Of a stretch of 64,000 nt of DNA, positions 1-10,986 are shown piece by piece (position 1 is the stretch's first letter; each line of letters opens with the position of its first letter). The DNA is from Pectobacterium parmentieri (lineage in GTDB: Bacteria; Pseudomonadota; Gammaproteobacteria; Enterobacterales; Enterobacteriaceae), in assembly GCF_001742145.1 (NCBI RefSeq), contig NZ_CP015749.1, forward strand, positions 3,844,001 to 3,908,000. The letters are read 5' to 3'. The position numbers were made by a program, and so were the translations under genes. Under the pieces are notes generated by a model. That model did not search any database. It was not told the origin of the DNA and saw only the letters and a list, made by a program, of their open reading frames with translations.

Positions 1-152
1 ACAGTGTCTGCATAATAATGCTATCGCCGGGGCATTCCTTACCGCTGCGCGTCAGCTCCAGATTTACACTGGATTCCCTTTTAACTTGTGGTACAAGGCC
101 GGACGCTCATCCTACAGTCGCGAATTGTGGAAGTCTAGACTTCTATATCACT
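1..152 (-). promoter_or_regulatory. Cobalamin (AdoCbl) riboswitch, leader of btuB, cut by window start
   Basis: Read on the minus strand, positions about 55 to 22 match the conserved core of the enterobacterial btuB leader: GGGAATCCAGTG, then ATCTGGAGCTGACGCGCAGC, then GGTAAGGAATGCC. The start of the B12 box (GCAGACACTG) is visible at the window edge. The E. coli btuB leader folds around adenosylcobalamin and blocks translation of the outer-membrane B12 receptor. The divergent arrangement with trmA is the same as in E. coli, so btuB should lie just left of the window. The 5' boundary of the aptamer is approximate. Confidence 0.88.
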
Positions 153-247
153 ACAGGATAATCACGTAACAAAACTGGACTTCCTGGCCGGATTCCCTAC
201 AATTCCCGGCCAATAACACCCTTTTAGACGCTGTTGACGAGAAAACC

Positions 248-1351
248 ATGACGCCAGAAATCCTGCCCATTGAAGACTATGACGACCAGCTTGCAGAGAA
301 AACGGAGCGTCTGCGTGGAATGATGGCGCCTTTCAACGCGCCGGAGCCTGTCGTCTTCCGTTCTCCCGTCAGCCACTATCGGATGCGCGCCGAATTCCGT
401 ATCTGGCACGATGGTGACGAGCTTTACCACATCATGTTTGACCAGCAGACCAAACAACGCATCCGGGTGGATAAGTTCCCTGCTGCTAGCGAGCTGATAA
501 ATCGTCTGATGCCGAAACTGCTTGCCGCCATCCAGCCCGATTCCGTTCTACGCCGCAAACTGTTCCAGATAGACTATCTGTCGACCCTAAGCGGCGAAGT
601 GATCGTTTCGCTGTTGTATCATCGCGCACTGAACGAGGAATGGCAGGAGCACGCCTGTGCACTGCGCGATAGCCTGACGGCGCAAGGGTTCAACCTACAG
701 TTGATTGGTCGCGCGACGAAAACCAAAATCTGCCTCGATCGCGATTATGTCGATGAATGCCTGCCAGTTGCTGGTCGGAATATGATTTATCGACAGGTAG
801 AAAACAGCTTCACGCAGCCGAATGCCGCAGTAAATATTAAGATGCTGGAATGGGCGCTGGATGCAACAGCAAGCTCGAAGGGGGATTTACTGGAGCTATA
901 TTGCGGTAATGGCAATTTTTCACTCGCGCTGGCAAGAAACTTCGAGCGCGTGCTGGCGACGGAAATCGCCAAGCCATCCGTCGCCGCTGCGCAATATAAC
1001 ATCACCGCGAATCAGATAGAGAACGTGCAGATTATCCGCATGGCGGCAGAAGAATTTACGCAGGCCATGCAGGGTGTACGTCAGTTTAAGCGCTTACAGG
1101 GTATCGACCTGACAAGCTACCAGTGCGAGACCATTTTTGTTGACCCGCCGCGCAGCGGACTGGATGACGAAACGGTGAAACTGGTGCAGGCGTATCCGCG
1201 TATTCTTTATATTTCCTGCAACCCGGAAACGTTGAGCAATAACCTGCAAACGCTATCGGAAACTCACGACATTCGCCGTCTGGCGCTGTTCGATCAATTC
1301 CCTTACACCCATCATATGGAGTGTGGCGTGCTGTTGGAGAAACGTCAGTAA
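248..1351 (+). CDS. trmA: tRNA (uracil-5-)-methyltransferase TrmA
   Basis: Makes ribothymidine at position 54 in the T-loop of tRNAs (and methylates tmRNA) using S-adenosylmethionine; cytosolic. The 367-residue product is almost the same length as E. coli TrmA (366). An N-terminal RNA-binding part is followed by a Rossmann methyltransferase domain with the SAM motif [16 protein letters not shown] near residues 213-228. The catalytic nucleophile is Cys324 in YISCNPETL and the general base is Glu358 in HHMECGV. It is divergent from the B12-riboswitch-controlled btuB and convergent with yijD, with a perfect hairpin just after the stop. Identification is secure. Confidence 0.97.
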   Translation: MTPEILPIEDYDDQLAEKTERLRGMMAPFNAPEPVVFRSPVSHYRMRAEFRIWHDGDELYHIMFDQQTKQRIRVDKFPAASELINRLMPKLLAAIQPDSVLRRKLFQIDYLSTLSGEVIVSLLYHRALNEEWQEHACALRDSLTAQGFNLQLIGRATKTKICLDRDYVDECLPVAGRNMIYRQVENSFTQPNAAVNIKMLEWALDATASSKGDLLELYCGNGNFSLALARNFERVLATEIAKPSVAAAQYNITANQIENVQIIRMAAEEFTQAMQGVRQFKRLQGIDLTSYQCETIFVDPPRSGLDDETVKLVQAYPRILYISCNPETLSNNLQTLSETHDIRRLALFDQFPYTHHMECGVLLEKRQ

Positions 1352-1359
1352 CCGCACCT

Positions 1360-1385
1360 ATTCTGGCGGGCGACCCCGCCAGAAT
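1360..1385. terminator. Hairpin between convergent trmA and yijD
   Basis: A perfect 11-bp stem (ATTCTGGCGGG / CCCGCCAGAAT) with a 4-base loop sits 8 bp after the trmA stop and 7 bp after the yijD stop. There is no T-run on either side, so it may act as a 3' end stabiliser or a weak two-way terminator. Confidence 0.55.
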
Positions 1386-1392
1386 GCGCCTG

Positions 1393-1779
1393 CTACAGTG
1401 TTTCACTCTCTTCTGCTGATACTGACTCCGTGGCTTTTCTACGACGCAGTCTCAAACCAATCCAGAAAACCAATGCGACGCTCAGAATTGAAGGAATAAA
1501 GTTCGATCCAATGGCGGGATATTCAACGCGCACAATGGCACTGTAAATCAATAAGCCCAGCAGAAAGCTAGCCGCCGCCAGCATCGGAATGCCTTCCGGC
1601 ATACTGTGGTGCAAATAACGTTGATGCAGGCAGTAAATGGACAATACCAGCGCAATCAGAGGAAAAATCGAGAACGGAACAATACTGCTGAACAAGGCGG
1701 CGAATGCGCCGTTGACGGAAAGGCCCGCAATCAGCGCCAATACCAGTGTACCTTTTTCTTGATGAGGTTTTTCTGTCAT
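1393..1779 (-). CDS. yijD: Inner membrane protein YijD
   Basis: A small, very hydrophobic protein of 128 residues (E. coli YijD is 119) with about four predicted membrane segments: residues ~14-32, 34-50, 64-83 and 92-110. The N-terminal block [20 protein letters not shown] and the inner motif YCLHQRYL are typical of this family. It lies directly downstream of fabR with 23 bp between them, the same pair as in E. coli, so it is probably cotranscribed with the fatty-acid regulator. No biochemical function is established for the family. Confidence 0.9.
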   Translation of the reverse strand: MTEKPHQEKGTLVLALIAGLSVNGAFAALFSSIVPFSIFPLIALVLSIYCLHQRYLHHSMPEGIPMLAAASFLLGLLIYSAIVRVEYPAIGSNFIPSILSVALVFWIGLRLRRRKATESVSAEESETL

Positions 1780-1802
1780 GGTTTCTCCCTTCTCATGTTG
1801 AT

Positions 1803-2432
1803 TTATGGCACAGTAAAGCTACTGTCGTGCTCTTTTCTGTACCAGTAATAAGCCCCTTTGGCGATCATCCGCAGTTGCAGCACCAGCCGCTCTTCCAACT
1901 GCTTGCGCTGTTCCAGGGAAACATCTAAGGCTTCCGCTCCCGCACTGAAAACAATGGTCACCATCGCTTCCGACTGCGCTTCCGCGAAGCTGCGGGGAAT
2001 GTGATTTTCTACCTCAAGATAATCCGCCAGCTCAGCGATAAAATGCTGAATCTCTCGCGCTACTGCCGCACGAAAAGCCGCCGACGTCCCCGAACGCTCA
2101 CGCAGTAATAGCCGGAACGCATTAGGGTTATTGCCGATAAATTCCATGAAGGTAGAAACTGACGTTCTGATAATGCTGCCCGTTCTGGCGATACGCTGCC
2201 GAGCCTGACGCATTAACTGGCGCAACATCAGCCCGCTTTCATCGACCATTGTCAGCCCCAGTTCATCCACGTCACGAAAATGACGATAGAACGATGTCGG
2301 CGCAATACCCGCTTCGCGAGCGACTTCACGCAGGCTCAGGCTGGTAAAGCTGCGTTCAGCGCTTAACTGGCTAAATGCAGCTTCGATAAGGGAACGACGA
2401 GTCCGTTCTTTTTGTTGTGCTCTGACACCCAT
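1803..2432 (-). CDS. fabR: TetR-family repressor of unsaturated fatty acid synthesis FabR
   Basis: Represses fabA and fabB and so sets the ratio of unsaturated to saturated membrane lipids. The N-terminal TetR helix-turn-helix is clear ([20 protein letters not shown], residues ~34-53 from the ATG), followed by the helical ligand-binding domain. I chose the ATG at 2432 ([13 protein letters not shown]), which matches the usual start. A TTG four codons upstream (2444) is better spaced from the GGGGAG at about 2454-2459 and could be used instead, adding four residues. Divergent from sthA; followed by yijD. Confidence 0.95.
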   Translation of the reverse strand: MGVRAQQKERTRRSLIEAAFSQLSAERSFTSLSLREVAREAGIAPTSFYRHFRDVDELGLTMVDESGLMLRQLMRQARQRIARTGSIIRTSVSTFMEFIGNNPNAFRLLLRERSGTSAAFRAAVAREIQHFIAELADYLEVENHIPRSFAEAQSEAMVTIVFSAGAEALDVSLEQRKQLEERLVLQLRMIAKGAYYWYRKEHDSSFTVP

Positions 2433-2643
2433 TATGCTGCCCAAATGATCTCTCCCCTTTCCAGAGGGGCACTATAGCAAACTTTATTGTCCGCAGAATG
2501 AGACAAAGTTTGCCATATTAAGAATGTGAGAATCTATTTCCATAGCAAAGGCAGGGATGATTGGGTTCTGCCGCAGTCGATGCTACAATCGCACAATGTT
2601 ACAGTCGCGTTATTAATTTGTATAAAAACAGGTTTAACCTACC

Positions 2644-4050
2644 ATGACTCTAGAACATCAATTCGATTATGATGCCATCGTTATTGGTTCCGGTCCCGGC
2701 GGTGAAGGTGCAGCAATGGGATTGGCCAAGCATGGAGCCAAAATTGCAGTGATTGAACGCCACTACAATGTCGGTGGCGGCTGTACCCACTGGGGGACGA
2801 TTCCTTCCAAAGCCCTCCGCCACGCCGTCAGCCGTATTATCGAGTTCAATCAAAACCCCCTCTACAGTGACAACTCCCGCATTATTCGCTCCTCATTTTC
2901 CGACATCCTACGCCATGCCGACAGCGTCATTGGTCAGCAAACCCGTATGCGACAAGGGTTTTATGAGCGTAACCAGTGCGAGTTATTCTCCGGTGAAGCC
3001 AGCTTCATCGACGCCCATACGATCGCCGTTCACTACCCAGACAATACCCATGAAACGCTAACTGCTGCTCATATCATTATCGCGACGGGTTCACGTCCGT
3101 ACCATCCTGCAGAAGTCGACTTCAACCACCCACGCATTTACGACAGCGACTCCATTCTGCAACTCGATCACGAGCCTCAGCACGTTATCATTTACGGCGC
3201 AGGCGTGATCGGCTGCGAATATGCCTCTATCTTTCGCGGCCTGAGCGTTAAGGTCGATTTAATCAATACTCGCGATAGGCTACTGGCCTTTCTCGATCAG
3301 GAAATGTCGGATGCGCTGTCCTACCATTTCTGGAACAACGGCGTGGTTATCCGCCACAACGAAGAGTTCGAAAGTATTGAAGGGCTGTCTGACTGCGTCA
3401 TCGTCAACCTGAAATCAGGCAAAAAGATGAAGGCGGACTGCCTGCTCTATGCCAACGGACGCACGGGGAACACGGAAACGCTGGGGCTGGAAAATATCGG
3501 CCTGAGCACCGACAGTCGCGGCCAGCTCAAGGTCAACAGCATGTACCAGACCGCGCTGGCACATATTTATGCCATCGGTGATGTCATCGGTTATCCCAGC
3601 CTGGCATCTGCGGCATACGATCAGGGTCGGCTCGCCGCGCAGGCAATCATTAAAGGCGACGCCAGCGCGCATCTGATCGAAGATATTCCGACCGGCATTT
3701 ATACCATCCCGGAAATCAGCTCTGTGGGGAAAACCGAGCAAGAACTTACCGCGATGAAAGTGCCTTATGAAGTCGGGAGGGCACAGTTCAAACATCTGGC
3801 ACGGGCGCAGATTGTTGGGATGAATGTGGGGAGTTTGAAGATTCTGTTTCACCGTGAAACCAAACAGATTCTGGGTATTCACTGCTTTGGTGAACGCGCC
3901 GCTGAGATTATCCACATCGGACAGGCCATCATGGAACAGAAAGGTGAAGGTAATACTATCGAATATTTCGTTAATACCACCTTCAACTATCCAACCATGG
4001 CAGAGGCCTACCGCGTGGCAGCTCTGAACGGGCTTAATCGCTTATTTTGA
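2644..4050 (+). CDS. sthA: Soluble pyridine nucleotide transhydrogenase SthA
   Basis: An FAD flavoprotein that passes hydride between NADPH and NAD+, draining excess NADPH. The 468 residues carry the FAD-binding [13 protein letters not shown] near the N-terminus, a second dinucleotide fold ([14 protein letters not shown], ~182-195), the FAD motif IYAIGDV and the C-terminal dimer domain ending [10 protein letters not shown]. The motif [13 protein letters not shown] has only one cysteine where disulfide reductases have CxxxxC, which separates transhydrogenases from lipoamide dehydrogenases. Its last 9 bases overlap the 3' end of the convergent oxyR. Confidence 0.97.
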   Translation: MTLEHQFDYDAIVIGSGPGGEGAAMGLAKHGAKIAVIERHYNVGGGCTHWGTIPSKALRHAVSRIIEFNQNPLYSDNSRIIRSSFSDILRHADSVIGQQTRMRQGFYERNQCELFSGEASFIDAHTIAVHYPDNTHETLTAAHIIIATGSRPYHPAEVDFNHPRIYDSDSILQLDHEPQHVIIYGAGVIGCEYASIFRGLSVKVDLINTRDRLLAFLDQEMSDALSYHFWNNGVVIRHNEEFESIEGLSDCVIVNLKSGKKMKADCLLYANGRTGNTETLGLENIGLSTDSRGQLKVNSMYQTALAHIYAIGDVIGYPSLASAAYDQGRLAAQAIIKGDASAHLIEDIPTGIYTIPEISSVGKTEQELTAMKVPYEVGRAQFKHLARAQIVGMNVGSLKILFHRETKQILGIHCFGERAAEIIHIGQAIMEQKGEGNTIEYFVNTTFNYPTMAEAYRVAALNGLNRLF

Positions 4051-4950
4051 CAGGTTTTCCATATAGCCCTGCATGTGCTCGCGGATGGTATCAGCAAGCT
4101 GCTCGTAGCGTCCGCGTAGCGGGGAACCGGGGCGATAAACCAGCGCGATAGTGCGCTTAGGCTCCGGCTTATAACACGGCAAATAACAGACGCCATCGCG
4201 TTCGCGTTCACGCGGAACCGATAGCGACGGCAGTAGAGTAATACCGCTTCCGGCCGCGACCATGTTGCGCAATGTCTCCAGACTCGTTGCCCGGAAATGC
4301 GTATCTTCATCCGCTCCAGCCTGAAAACAGAAGCCCATCGCCTGATCGCGCAGACAGTGGCCATCTTCCAGCATCAATAATTTTTCACCCGCGAGATCGG
4401 ACATTGCCACACGTTCGCGGTTCGCCCAGGGGTGATCCTGATAAATCGCCAGCTTCATCGGTTCGTCGAAAAGGGGAACTTCAATAAAGGCTTCAGACTC
4501 TTTCACCATCGCCAGAATAGCGCAGTCCAACTTACCGCTATCCAGTTGGGCCAACAGTTGATGGGTTTGCGCTTCGTGCAAGTACATTTCGAGTTTGGGG
4601 AATGTGCGATGCAGCATCGGAATAATTTGCGGCAACAGATAAGGCCCCACAGTAGGGATCAGGCCAATATGCAACGGCCCCGACATACTTTCCCCTTGCT
4701 GGCTCGCCATCTCTTTTAATACCTTAACCTCACGTAACACCGTGCGTGCCTGCTCGACCAACAGCAACCCAGCTTGCGTAAACAAGACCTTGCGACTGGT
4801 CCGCTCCAACAGCATCACGCCTAACTCATCTTCCAGCTTGCGAATCTGTCCACTGAGCGTGGGTTGACTGACATGGCAAGAATCTGCGGCACGCCGAAAG
4901 TGACGATGTTCTGCCAACGCGACAAGATACTCTAAATCCCGAATGTTCAT
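4042..4950 (-). CDS. oxyR: Hydrogen peroxide-sensing LysR-type regulator OxyR
   Basis: Activates peroxide defence genes after an intramolecular disulfide forms. From the ATG at 4950 the protein has 302 residues (E. coli 305). This start is preceded by AAGGAG with good spacing and matches the universal [18 protein letters not shown] start; longer reading to 5076 is unlikely. The N-terminal winged helix-turn-helix ([17 protein letters not shown]) is followed by the sensor domain with redox cysteines Cys199 and Cys208 in [12 protein letters not shown]. The 3' end overlaps sthA by 9 bp. Confidence 0.97.
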   Translation of the reverse strand: MNIRDLEYLVALAEHRHFRRAADSCHVSQPTLSGQIRKLEDELGVMLLERTSRKVLFTQAGLLLVEQARTVLREVKVLKEMASQQGESMSGPLHIGLIPTVGPYLLPQIIPMLHRTFPKLEMYLHEAQTHQLLAQLDSGKLDCAILAMVKESEAFIEVPLFDEPMKLAIYQDHPWANRERVAMSDLAGEKLLMLEDGHCLRDQAMGFCFQAGADEDTHFRATSLETLRNMVAAGSGITLLPSLSVPRERERDGVCYLPCYKPEPKRTIALVYRPGSPLRGRYEQLADTIREHMQGYMENLSK

Positions 4951-5438
4951 TATAATTCTCCTTATCATGATAGCTAACAGCGATAGATAGGATACCAACG
5001 AACGATATTCCCTATCAACATCCAAAATGAATAATATATCCCTAAAAGCGTGCCTGCTTATTGCAACCTCCGTCACGCTATAACGAGCAGGCTAATGTAT
5101 TCAAGTGATTTGACGATGACAGCATTTTGTGTTCTTCGGTCAAACAAAGAAGCATGGTGGAGTCTGAGGAATACGGCACGCAGGCCAATCGATGAACAAC
5201 GTGAAATAACGACAGAGGAAACAGGGGAGAATGGTTAGCAAGAGCTTGCTAAGAGTAGTCAAAGAGGTAATAGAAAAATTATTCAGTCCGTTACAGTAGA
5301 AACATACGAATAGGAATCTCATCCCTGAGACTCCTCCTTTTTCAGGCTCCCACAAGCGGTAGATTTAGGTATTCCAATTCCTGCACCTACCGCAACGGCG
5401 TGACAGCCTTCTTTCTTCCTGAAATCTTGCCCGTTACC
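4951..5438. other. Noncoding region between oxyR and metF
   Basis: This 488-bp stretch holds no convincing gene. Near oxyR there are repeated ATAG/CTAT tetramers (4970-5015) that recall OxyR half-sites, but the spacing does not fit the 37-bp consensus well. At 5048-5092 two inverted repeats interlock (GCGTG/CACGC and GCCTGCT/AGCAGGC). In E. coli the divergent oxyS sRNA occupies this position, but I see no sequence I can align to OxyS here. Confidence 0.5.
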
Positions 5439-6374
<936 letters not shown>

Positions 6375-6376
6375 CT

Positions 6377-6408
6377 ACACGTCTATACGTTTAGACGTCT
6401 ATATAGAA
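6377..6408 (-). promoter_or_regulatory. MetJ operator of metF
   Basis: Four head-to-tail 8-bp met boxes: acacgtct, atacgttt, agacgtct (perfect consensus) and atatagaa. MetJ dimers bound to S-adenosylmethionine bind such arrays cooperatively. The position just upstream of metF is that expected for a promoter-blocking operator. Confidence 0.88.
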
Positions 6409-6682
6409 AATGACGGAATCCGCTTAAAGAGTCAACGCTTTTCAGCATGGCAGGAGGTGATGATTACTCAGGGTAAATGAAAAAAATTCATGATGGATCC
6501 GGAGTGGTGACTTTTATACGCGAACCCAGAGGCAGAGGTATCGTGGGTTTTGCCGTTATCTGTCGTAACGGGTATAAAACGAATCCTGATTTTTGATATT
6601 TCAGAGAGGTATTGCGGTTGACCATCTCCCTAATGCGCGGAGACGGTCAACGATGATGTGACGATTACAGCAGATTTTACGA

Positions 6683-9118
6683 TTACAACAACTGCGCTAA
6701 ACGGCTTAGGTCAGATTGAAGCGCCCCCGCAGTGACATCGCGCCCCGCACCCGGCCCACGGATAACCAGCGGATTATCTCGATACCAGCGGCTTTCAATC
6801 GCAAACACGTTGTCACCCGGCAATAGCGAGGCCAGAGGATGCTCGGGACGAACGGCTTCAACGCCAACTCGTGCTTTACCGTTGCTATCGAAGCGTGCGA
6901 CATGACGCAGAACCAAGCCCATTTCCTGTGCAGCTTCCAGACGTTGCAGCATCTGTTCGTTCAGCGAATCACCGTTCTCGAAGAAATAATCGACAGACCC
7001 CTCTTCACAGCCCGGCGGTACCAGCGACTCAACCCGAACCTGGCTAGGTTCAATATCATACCCCGCCTCACGCGCCAGAATCACCAGCTTGCGCATGACG
7101 TCTTGACCGGAAAGGTCAACGCGCGGATCCGGCTCCGTTAACCCCTGCTGGCACGCTTGATCAACCAGTTCGGTGAACGGCACGGTGCCATCAAACTGCA
7201 AAAACAGCCAGGAGAGCGTGCCGGAAAAAATCCCGCTAATCGACAGAATACTGTCACCACTTTCCCGCAAATCGCGCACGGCAAAGTTGACCGGTAAACC
7301 TGCGCCGACGGTCGCGTTATACAACCAGTGGCGATCCGTCTTGGCAAACGCATCACGGATCTGGCGATAATTATTGCCGCCGGATGCCCCCGCTAGTTTG
7401 TTGGCGCTGATGACGTGGAAACCGTAGCTGGCAAAATCCAGATACAGATCGGCAACCGACTCGCTAGCGGTAACATCCAGCACCACCAAATCATCAAAGG
7501 GGTGTGCACGCATCCACAGGAACAGATCTTCACCATCCCGCTCTTGTGCTTCACTTTCGAAGAAGGCCAGCGCACGGCTGGCATCCAACCCATCATAATT
7601 AAGCAGACTGCGCGTACTGTCCACCACGCCAGCCAGTACAAACTCAAAGCCCGTGCGGGCAGACAGGTTACTTTGCTCACGCGCAAACAGTTCCAGCCAG
7701 CGTGAACCAATATTTCCCTTACCGAACAGCACCAGACCGATGCGCTTTTCCGCGCGGAACAGCGAATGGTGCAGGCCGCGAATCACATGCTCCGTAGGGC
7801 CAACACGCAGAACAGCCACCAGACTGATGCCATCATCGGCCTGGCAGACAAATTCAATCGGCTGATCTTTCAACTGCTGATAGAAACGGTGGCTATGCAG
7901 CGGGTTTTTACCCACCCCTGCCCCCACCATCGCCACCATCGCTAGCCCATCACGCTCGCTGAGCTCAACGGGTAACGCGGCCTGCGTCAGCAACTGCAAC
8001 GCACTTTCCACCACTTCAGAGGTGTAACACAGTTGCAGCAGGCTGCGATCCTGATGAACGCCAATCGCCAACGGTTTCAGTTGCGCACGGTTCAAAAGCT
8101 GTGCGACTTCTTTTTGCAGCAGTACGAAATTGTGTTCGGAAGGAACCTGAACTTCAATCAGGCACACATCATCATGGCTGGTAACAATTTTGGCACCCGT
8201 ACCCGAGGCCAGCACGCGTTCGATACGCGTCGAACCCTGTTCAGGCTGATAGCTGCAACGCAGTTGCAAATCGATATCGCTGCCAGAAACGGGCTGCAAA
8301 GTACGCGTATGCAGCACTGGAGCTGCCAGGCGTGCCAGTTCGCTGGCTTCATCCAACCGCAGCAGTGGCAGCAGGCAGGCATCTTTCACTTTGCGCGGGT
8401 CAGCGCTATAAACGCCAGCAACGTCGCTCCAGATGGTCACGCGCTCAACACCGGCCAGCGCACCAATTTGCGTCGCAGAGTAATCACTCCCGTTGCGCCC
8501 CAGCAGTACCGTTTCACCCGCGTCATTACGACAGATAAAACCCGTTACCACTAAACGCTGCCCGGAATGTTGCGTCAGATACTGCTGCAACAGCGGCCAG
8601 GAACGGCCCTCATCAACCTGCGGCTGCGCAGCACGTTCCGCACAGAGAAAATCACGCGCATCCAGCCAGGCTGCATTCATATCTCGATGATTCAGCACGG
8701 CGGACATCAAACGCGCCGACCAGATTTCACCGTGCCCAACCACTTCGGCGTAGACGGCATCCGTAATCTTGCCATCCAGCAGCGCAGCCAAACGCTCCAG
8801 ATCGCGAATAAACTGGGCCGTCAGCGCCTCTGCATCTTGTGCAGGCAGAAGCCCGGCAATCAATTCGCTGTGATAACGGCGTAATGCCTGCTGAACCTGA
8901 TGCGCCGACAGGCGATCGCTCTGACTCAGTTTCAACCAGCTAATCAGTTGGTTTGTGGTACTGCCAGCGGCAGACACCACCATCAAATCTCCGGGGTGGC
9001 TATATTCCGCCATAATACCGGCTACACGCAGGTAACACTTCACATCGGCCAGACTGCTACCGCCAAACTTATGCAGTTGTCGGCCTGTTACCGATGGCGC
9101 TACTCCTAATGCACTCAT
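6683..9118 (-). CDS. metL: Bifunctional aspartokinase II / homoserine dehydrogenase II
   Basis: Catalyses the first and third steps of the aspartate pathway for methionine. The 811 residues (E. coli 810) comprise an N-terminal aspartokinase (KFGGSSLADVKCY near residue 17; LLGRNGSDYSATQIGALAG), a degenerate ACT-like linker, and a C-terminal homoserine dehydrogenase whose NAD(P) fold starts with GLVLFGKGNIGSRWLELF (~460-477) and which has the catalytic-region motif NATVGAGLPV. The start at 9118 is 2 bp after the metB stop, with AGAGG inside the end of metB, so metBL is one operon. A GC-rich hairpin without a T-run lies at 6618-6650 downstream. Confidence 0.97.
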   Translation of the reverse strand: MSALGVAPSVTGRQLHKFGGSSLADVKCYLRVAGIMAEYSHPGDLMVVSAAGSTTNQLISWLKLSQSDRLSAHQVQQALRRYHSELIAGLLPAQDAEALTAQFIRDLERLAALLDGKITDAVYAEVVGHGEIWSARLMSAVLNHRDMNAAWLDARDFLCAERAAQPQVDEGRSWPLLQQYLTQHSGQRLVVTGFICRNDAGETVLLGRNGSDYSATQIGALAGVERVTIWSDVAGVYSADPRKVKDACLLPLLRLDEASELARLAAPVLHTRTLQPVSGSDIDLQLRCSYQPEQGSTRIERVLASGTGAKIVTSHDDVCLIEVQVPSEHNFVLLQKEVAQLLNRAQLKPLAIGVHQDRSLLQLCYTSEVVESALQLLTQAALPVELSERDGLAMVAMVGAGVGKNPLHSHRFYQQLKDQPIEFVCQADDGISLVAVLRVGPTEHVIRGLHHSLFRAEKRIGLVLFGKGNIGSRWLELFAREQSNLSARTGFEFVLAGVVDSTRSLLNYDGLDASRALAFFESEAQERDGEDLFLWMRAHPFDDLVVLDVTASESVADLYLDFASYGFHVISANKLAGASGGNNYRQIRDAFAKTDRHWLYNATVGAGLPVNFAVRDLRESGDSILSISGIFSGTLSWLFLQFDGTVPFTELVDQACQQGLTEPDPRVDLSGQDVMRKLVILAREAGYDIEPSQVRVESLVPPGCEEGSVDYFFENGDSLNEQMLQRLEAAQEMGLVLRHVARFDSNGKARVGVEAVRPEHPLASLLPGDNVFAIESRWYRDNPLVIRGPGAGRDVTAGALQSDLSRLAQLL

Positions 9119-9120
9119 TC

Positions 9121-10281
9121 TTACCTCTTGGCTGCGGCTTGAAACGCACGATCCAGATCGGCAACCAGATCATCGCCGTCTTCAATACCGGTAGAAATAC
9201 GCAGTAATGTTTCAGAGATACCCGCTGCGGCACGCGCCTCTGGTGCCATCCCCGCATGCGTCATCGTTGCCGCATGAGAGATAAGGCTCTCGACTCCGCC
9301 CAGCGATTCCGCCAACGTAAACAGCTCCAACGAGGCCAGAAAACGCCGCAGAGTGTCTTCATCTCCATCCAGCTCAAAACTTAGCATAGCGCCAAAGCCA
9401 GATTGTTGACGACGGGCAATATCATGGCCGGGATTGTTCGGCAGTGAAGGATGATACAGCGCCTTCACTAGCGGCTGCGTCTGTAAGAATTCAACCACCT
9501 GTTGCGCATTACGCTGCGCGGCCGCCATACGCGGCGATAAGGTACGCAGGCCACGGAGCAGCAAATAGCTATCGAACGCCGCCCCCGTTACACCGATATT
9601 GTTCGCCCACCAGGCCAGTTCAGTAATGGTGTCGGCATCTTTGGCGATCACGGCGCCCGCGACCACATCAGAGTGACCATTCAGGTATTTAGTGCACGAA
9701 TGCACCACCAGATCAGCCCCCAGTTCCAGCGGTTTCTGCAACGCCGGGCTCAGGAAAGTATTATCCACCACGCTGACCGCCCCCACTTCCCGTGCAGCCT
9801 GACAAATCGCGGCAATATCCACGACACGCAGCAGCGGATTGCTTGGGCTTTCCACCAACACCAGCTTCGGTTTTTCTGCCAATGCGGCATTGAGTGCATC
9901 GGTATCACCTTGATCGACAAATTTAACGCGAAATGCGCCGCGCTTGCTCAGGCTGTCAAACAAACGATAGCTGCCACCGTAGCAGTCATGGGGAGCCACC
10001 AGCAGATCGCCGGGGCGCAGGAACACCGTGCAAACCAACATAATCGCCGACATCCCGCTGCTCGTCATTACCGCACCCGCACCGCCTTCCAATTCGGCAA
10101 GCGCACGCTGCACCACATCGCGCGTGGGGTTACCGCGACGCGAATAGTCGTGGGCGCGTGGCTGGTTGAATCCGGTAAAGTTATACGTGCTGGAAAGGTG
10201 AATGGGGGGGACAACGCAGCCATACTGCTCGTCATTATTTAACCCACTGCGGACTGCGATCGTTGCCTGTTTACGCGTCAT
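9121..10281 (-). CDS. metB: Cystathionine gamma-synthase MetB
   Basis: Joins O-succinylhomoserine and cysteine to cystathionine using pyridoxal phosphate. From the ATG at 10281 (MTRKQATIAVRSG) the protein has exactly 386 residues, as in E. coli. The PLP lysine is in HSCTKYLNGHSDV (~Lys198), and YSRRGNPTRD and the C-terminal SLGGVESLISHAATMTHAGM are family signatures. Reading further upstream to 10398 would place the start beyond the operator and is rejected. First gene of metBL, divergent from its own repressor gene metJ. Confidence 0.97.
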   Translation of the reverse strand: MTRKQATIAVRSGLNNDEQYGCVVPPIHLSSTYNFTGFNQPRAHDYSRRGNPTRDVVQRALAELEGGAGAVMTSSGMSAIMLVCTVFLRPGDLLVAPHDCYGGSYRLFDSLSKRGAFRVKFVDQGDTDALNAALAEKPKLVLVESPSNPLLRVVDIAAICQAAREVGAVSVVDNTFLSPALQKPLELGADLVVHSCTKYLNGHSDVVAGAVIAKDADTITELAWWANNIGVTGAAFDSYLLLRGLRTLSPRMAAAQRNAQQVVEFLQTQPLVKALYHPSLPNNPGHDIARRQQSGFGAMLSFELDGDEDTLRRFLASLELFTLAESLGGVESLISHAATMTHAGMAPEARAAAGISETLLRISTGIEDGDDLVADLDRAFQAAAKR

Positions 10282-10341
10282 CGGCTCTTTTCCTGGCTGG
10301 AGGCTGAAAAATAGGAACTTAAGAGTAAACGCAGTTTTAAT

Positions 10342-10373
10342 GGACGTCAACACATCTAGACATCTAAACTTCT
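10342..10373. promoter_or_regulatory. MetJ operator between metB and metJ
   Basis: Four adjacent 8-bp met boxes (ggacgtca, acacatct, agacatct, aaacttct) lie 61-92 bp upstream of metB and 95-126 bp upstream of metJ, the arrangement known from the E. coli metBJ control region. They should give repression of metBL and autoregulation of metJ. Confidence 0.85.
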
Positions 10374-10467
10374 TTGCGTATAGATTGAGCATAAGCATAA
10401 TAACCGTTAGAATTGTGGCATTTCATGACAGATGCTGTCTTCATTAGATTAATTTTTAAGGTATCCC

Positions 10468-10785
10468 ATGGCTGAGTGGAACGGCGAGTATGTCAGCCCT
10501 TACGCTGAACACGGTAAAAAAAGCGAGCAAGTCAAGAAGATAACAGTATCTATCCCATTGAAAGTACTGAAGATACTGACCGACGAACGTACACGTCGCC
10601 AGGTGAATAACCTGCGCCATGCCACCAACAGCGAGCTGTTGTGCGAAGCATTTCTGCATGCGTTCACAGGCCAACCGTTACCGAATGATGAAGATCTGCG
10701 TAAAGAACGCAGCGATGAAATTCCTGAAGCGGCGAAAATCATCATGCGTGAAATGGGCATCGACCCGGATACGTGGGAATACTGA
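10468..10785 (+). CDS. metJ: Methionine regulon repressor MetJ
   Basis: A ribbon-helix-helix repressor that uses S-adenosylmethionine as corepressor. It has 105 residues, identical in length to E. coli MetJ, and nearly identical in sequence, including the beta-ribbon [15 protein letters not shown] and the helix [19 protein letters not shown]. Both target operators are visible in this window (metF and metB). A strong intrinsic terminator follows 30 bp after the stop. Confidence 0.98.
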
Positions 10786-10813
10786 TCGCGCTTGCGCTGT
10801 CTATTTCCTCGCT

Positions 10814-10839
10814 AACCCCGCCTTCCCCGGCGGGGTTTT
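10814..10839 (+). terminator. Intrinsic terminator of metJ
   Basis: CCCCGCC / GGCGGGG stem with a short loop, flanked by AA on the left and followed by TTTT. It closes metJ and insulates the ABC transporter operon. Confidence 0.85.
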
Positions 10840-10954
10840 GCTATGTAGAAAACCCTCGTTCCTCCCATCGCGTCTTTCACGCCCGCCACCTTATCTTCTT
10901 TCAGCCGTTGCCTTTTCCGCTCATTGTTGTGAATCGGGATTGCATTTAATTTGT

Positions 10955-10968
10955 TATGTTATAACATA
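10955..10968. promoter_or_regulatory. Perfect 14-bp palindrome upstream of the ABC importer
   Basis: TATGTTATAACATA lies 19-32 bp upstream of the first possible start codon of the importer operon and resembles the TGTTATA...TATAACA dyads of Zur sites, though shorter than the usual 23-bp Zur box. A metal-responsive repressor site is plausible given the type of genes downstream; which regulator binds is unknown. Confidence 0.45.
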
Positions 10969-10986
10969 TCACATTAACCTATAACG

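Noticed and set aside
4970..5015. ATAG/CTAT tetramers resembling an OxyR binding site
   Set aside because: Autoregulation of oxyR makes a site likely, but the tetramer spacing does not fit the ATAG-N7-CTAT-N7-ATAG-N7-CTAT consensus, so no site was called.
5050..5355. Short open frames on both strands between oxyR and metF
   Set aside because: 62-71 codons, no ribosome-binding sites, no recognisable protein features.
6618..6650. Hairpin TTGACCRTCTCC after metL as a terminator
   Set aside because: Good stem but no T-run on the minus strand; not listed as a terminator.
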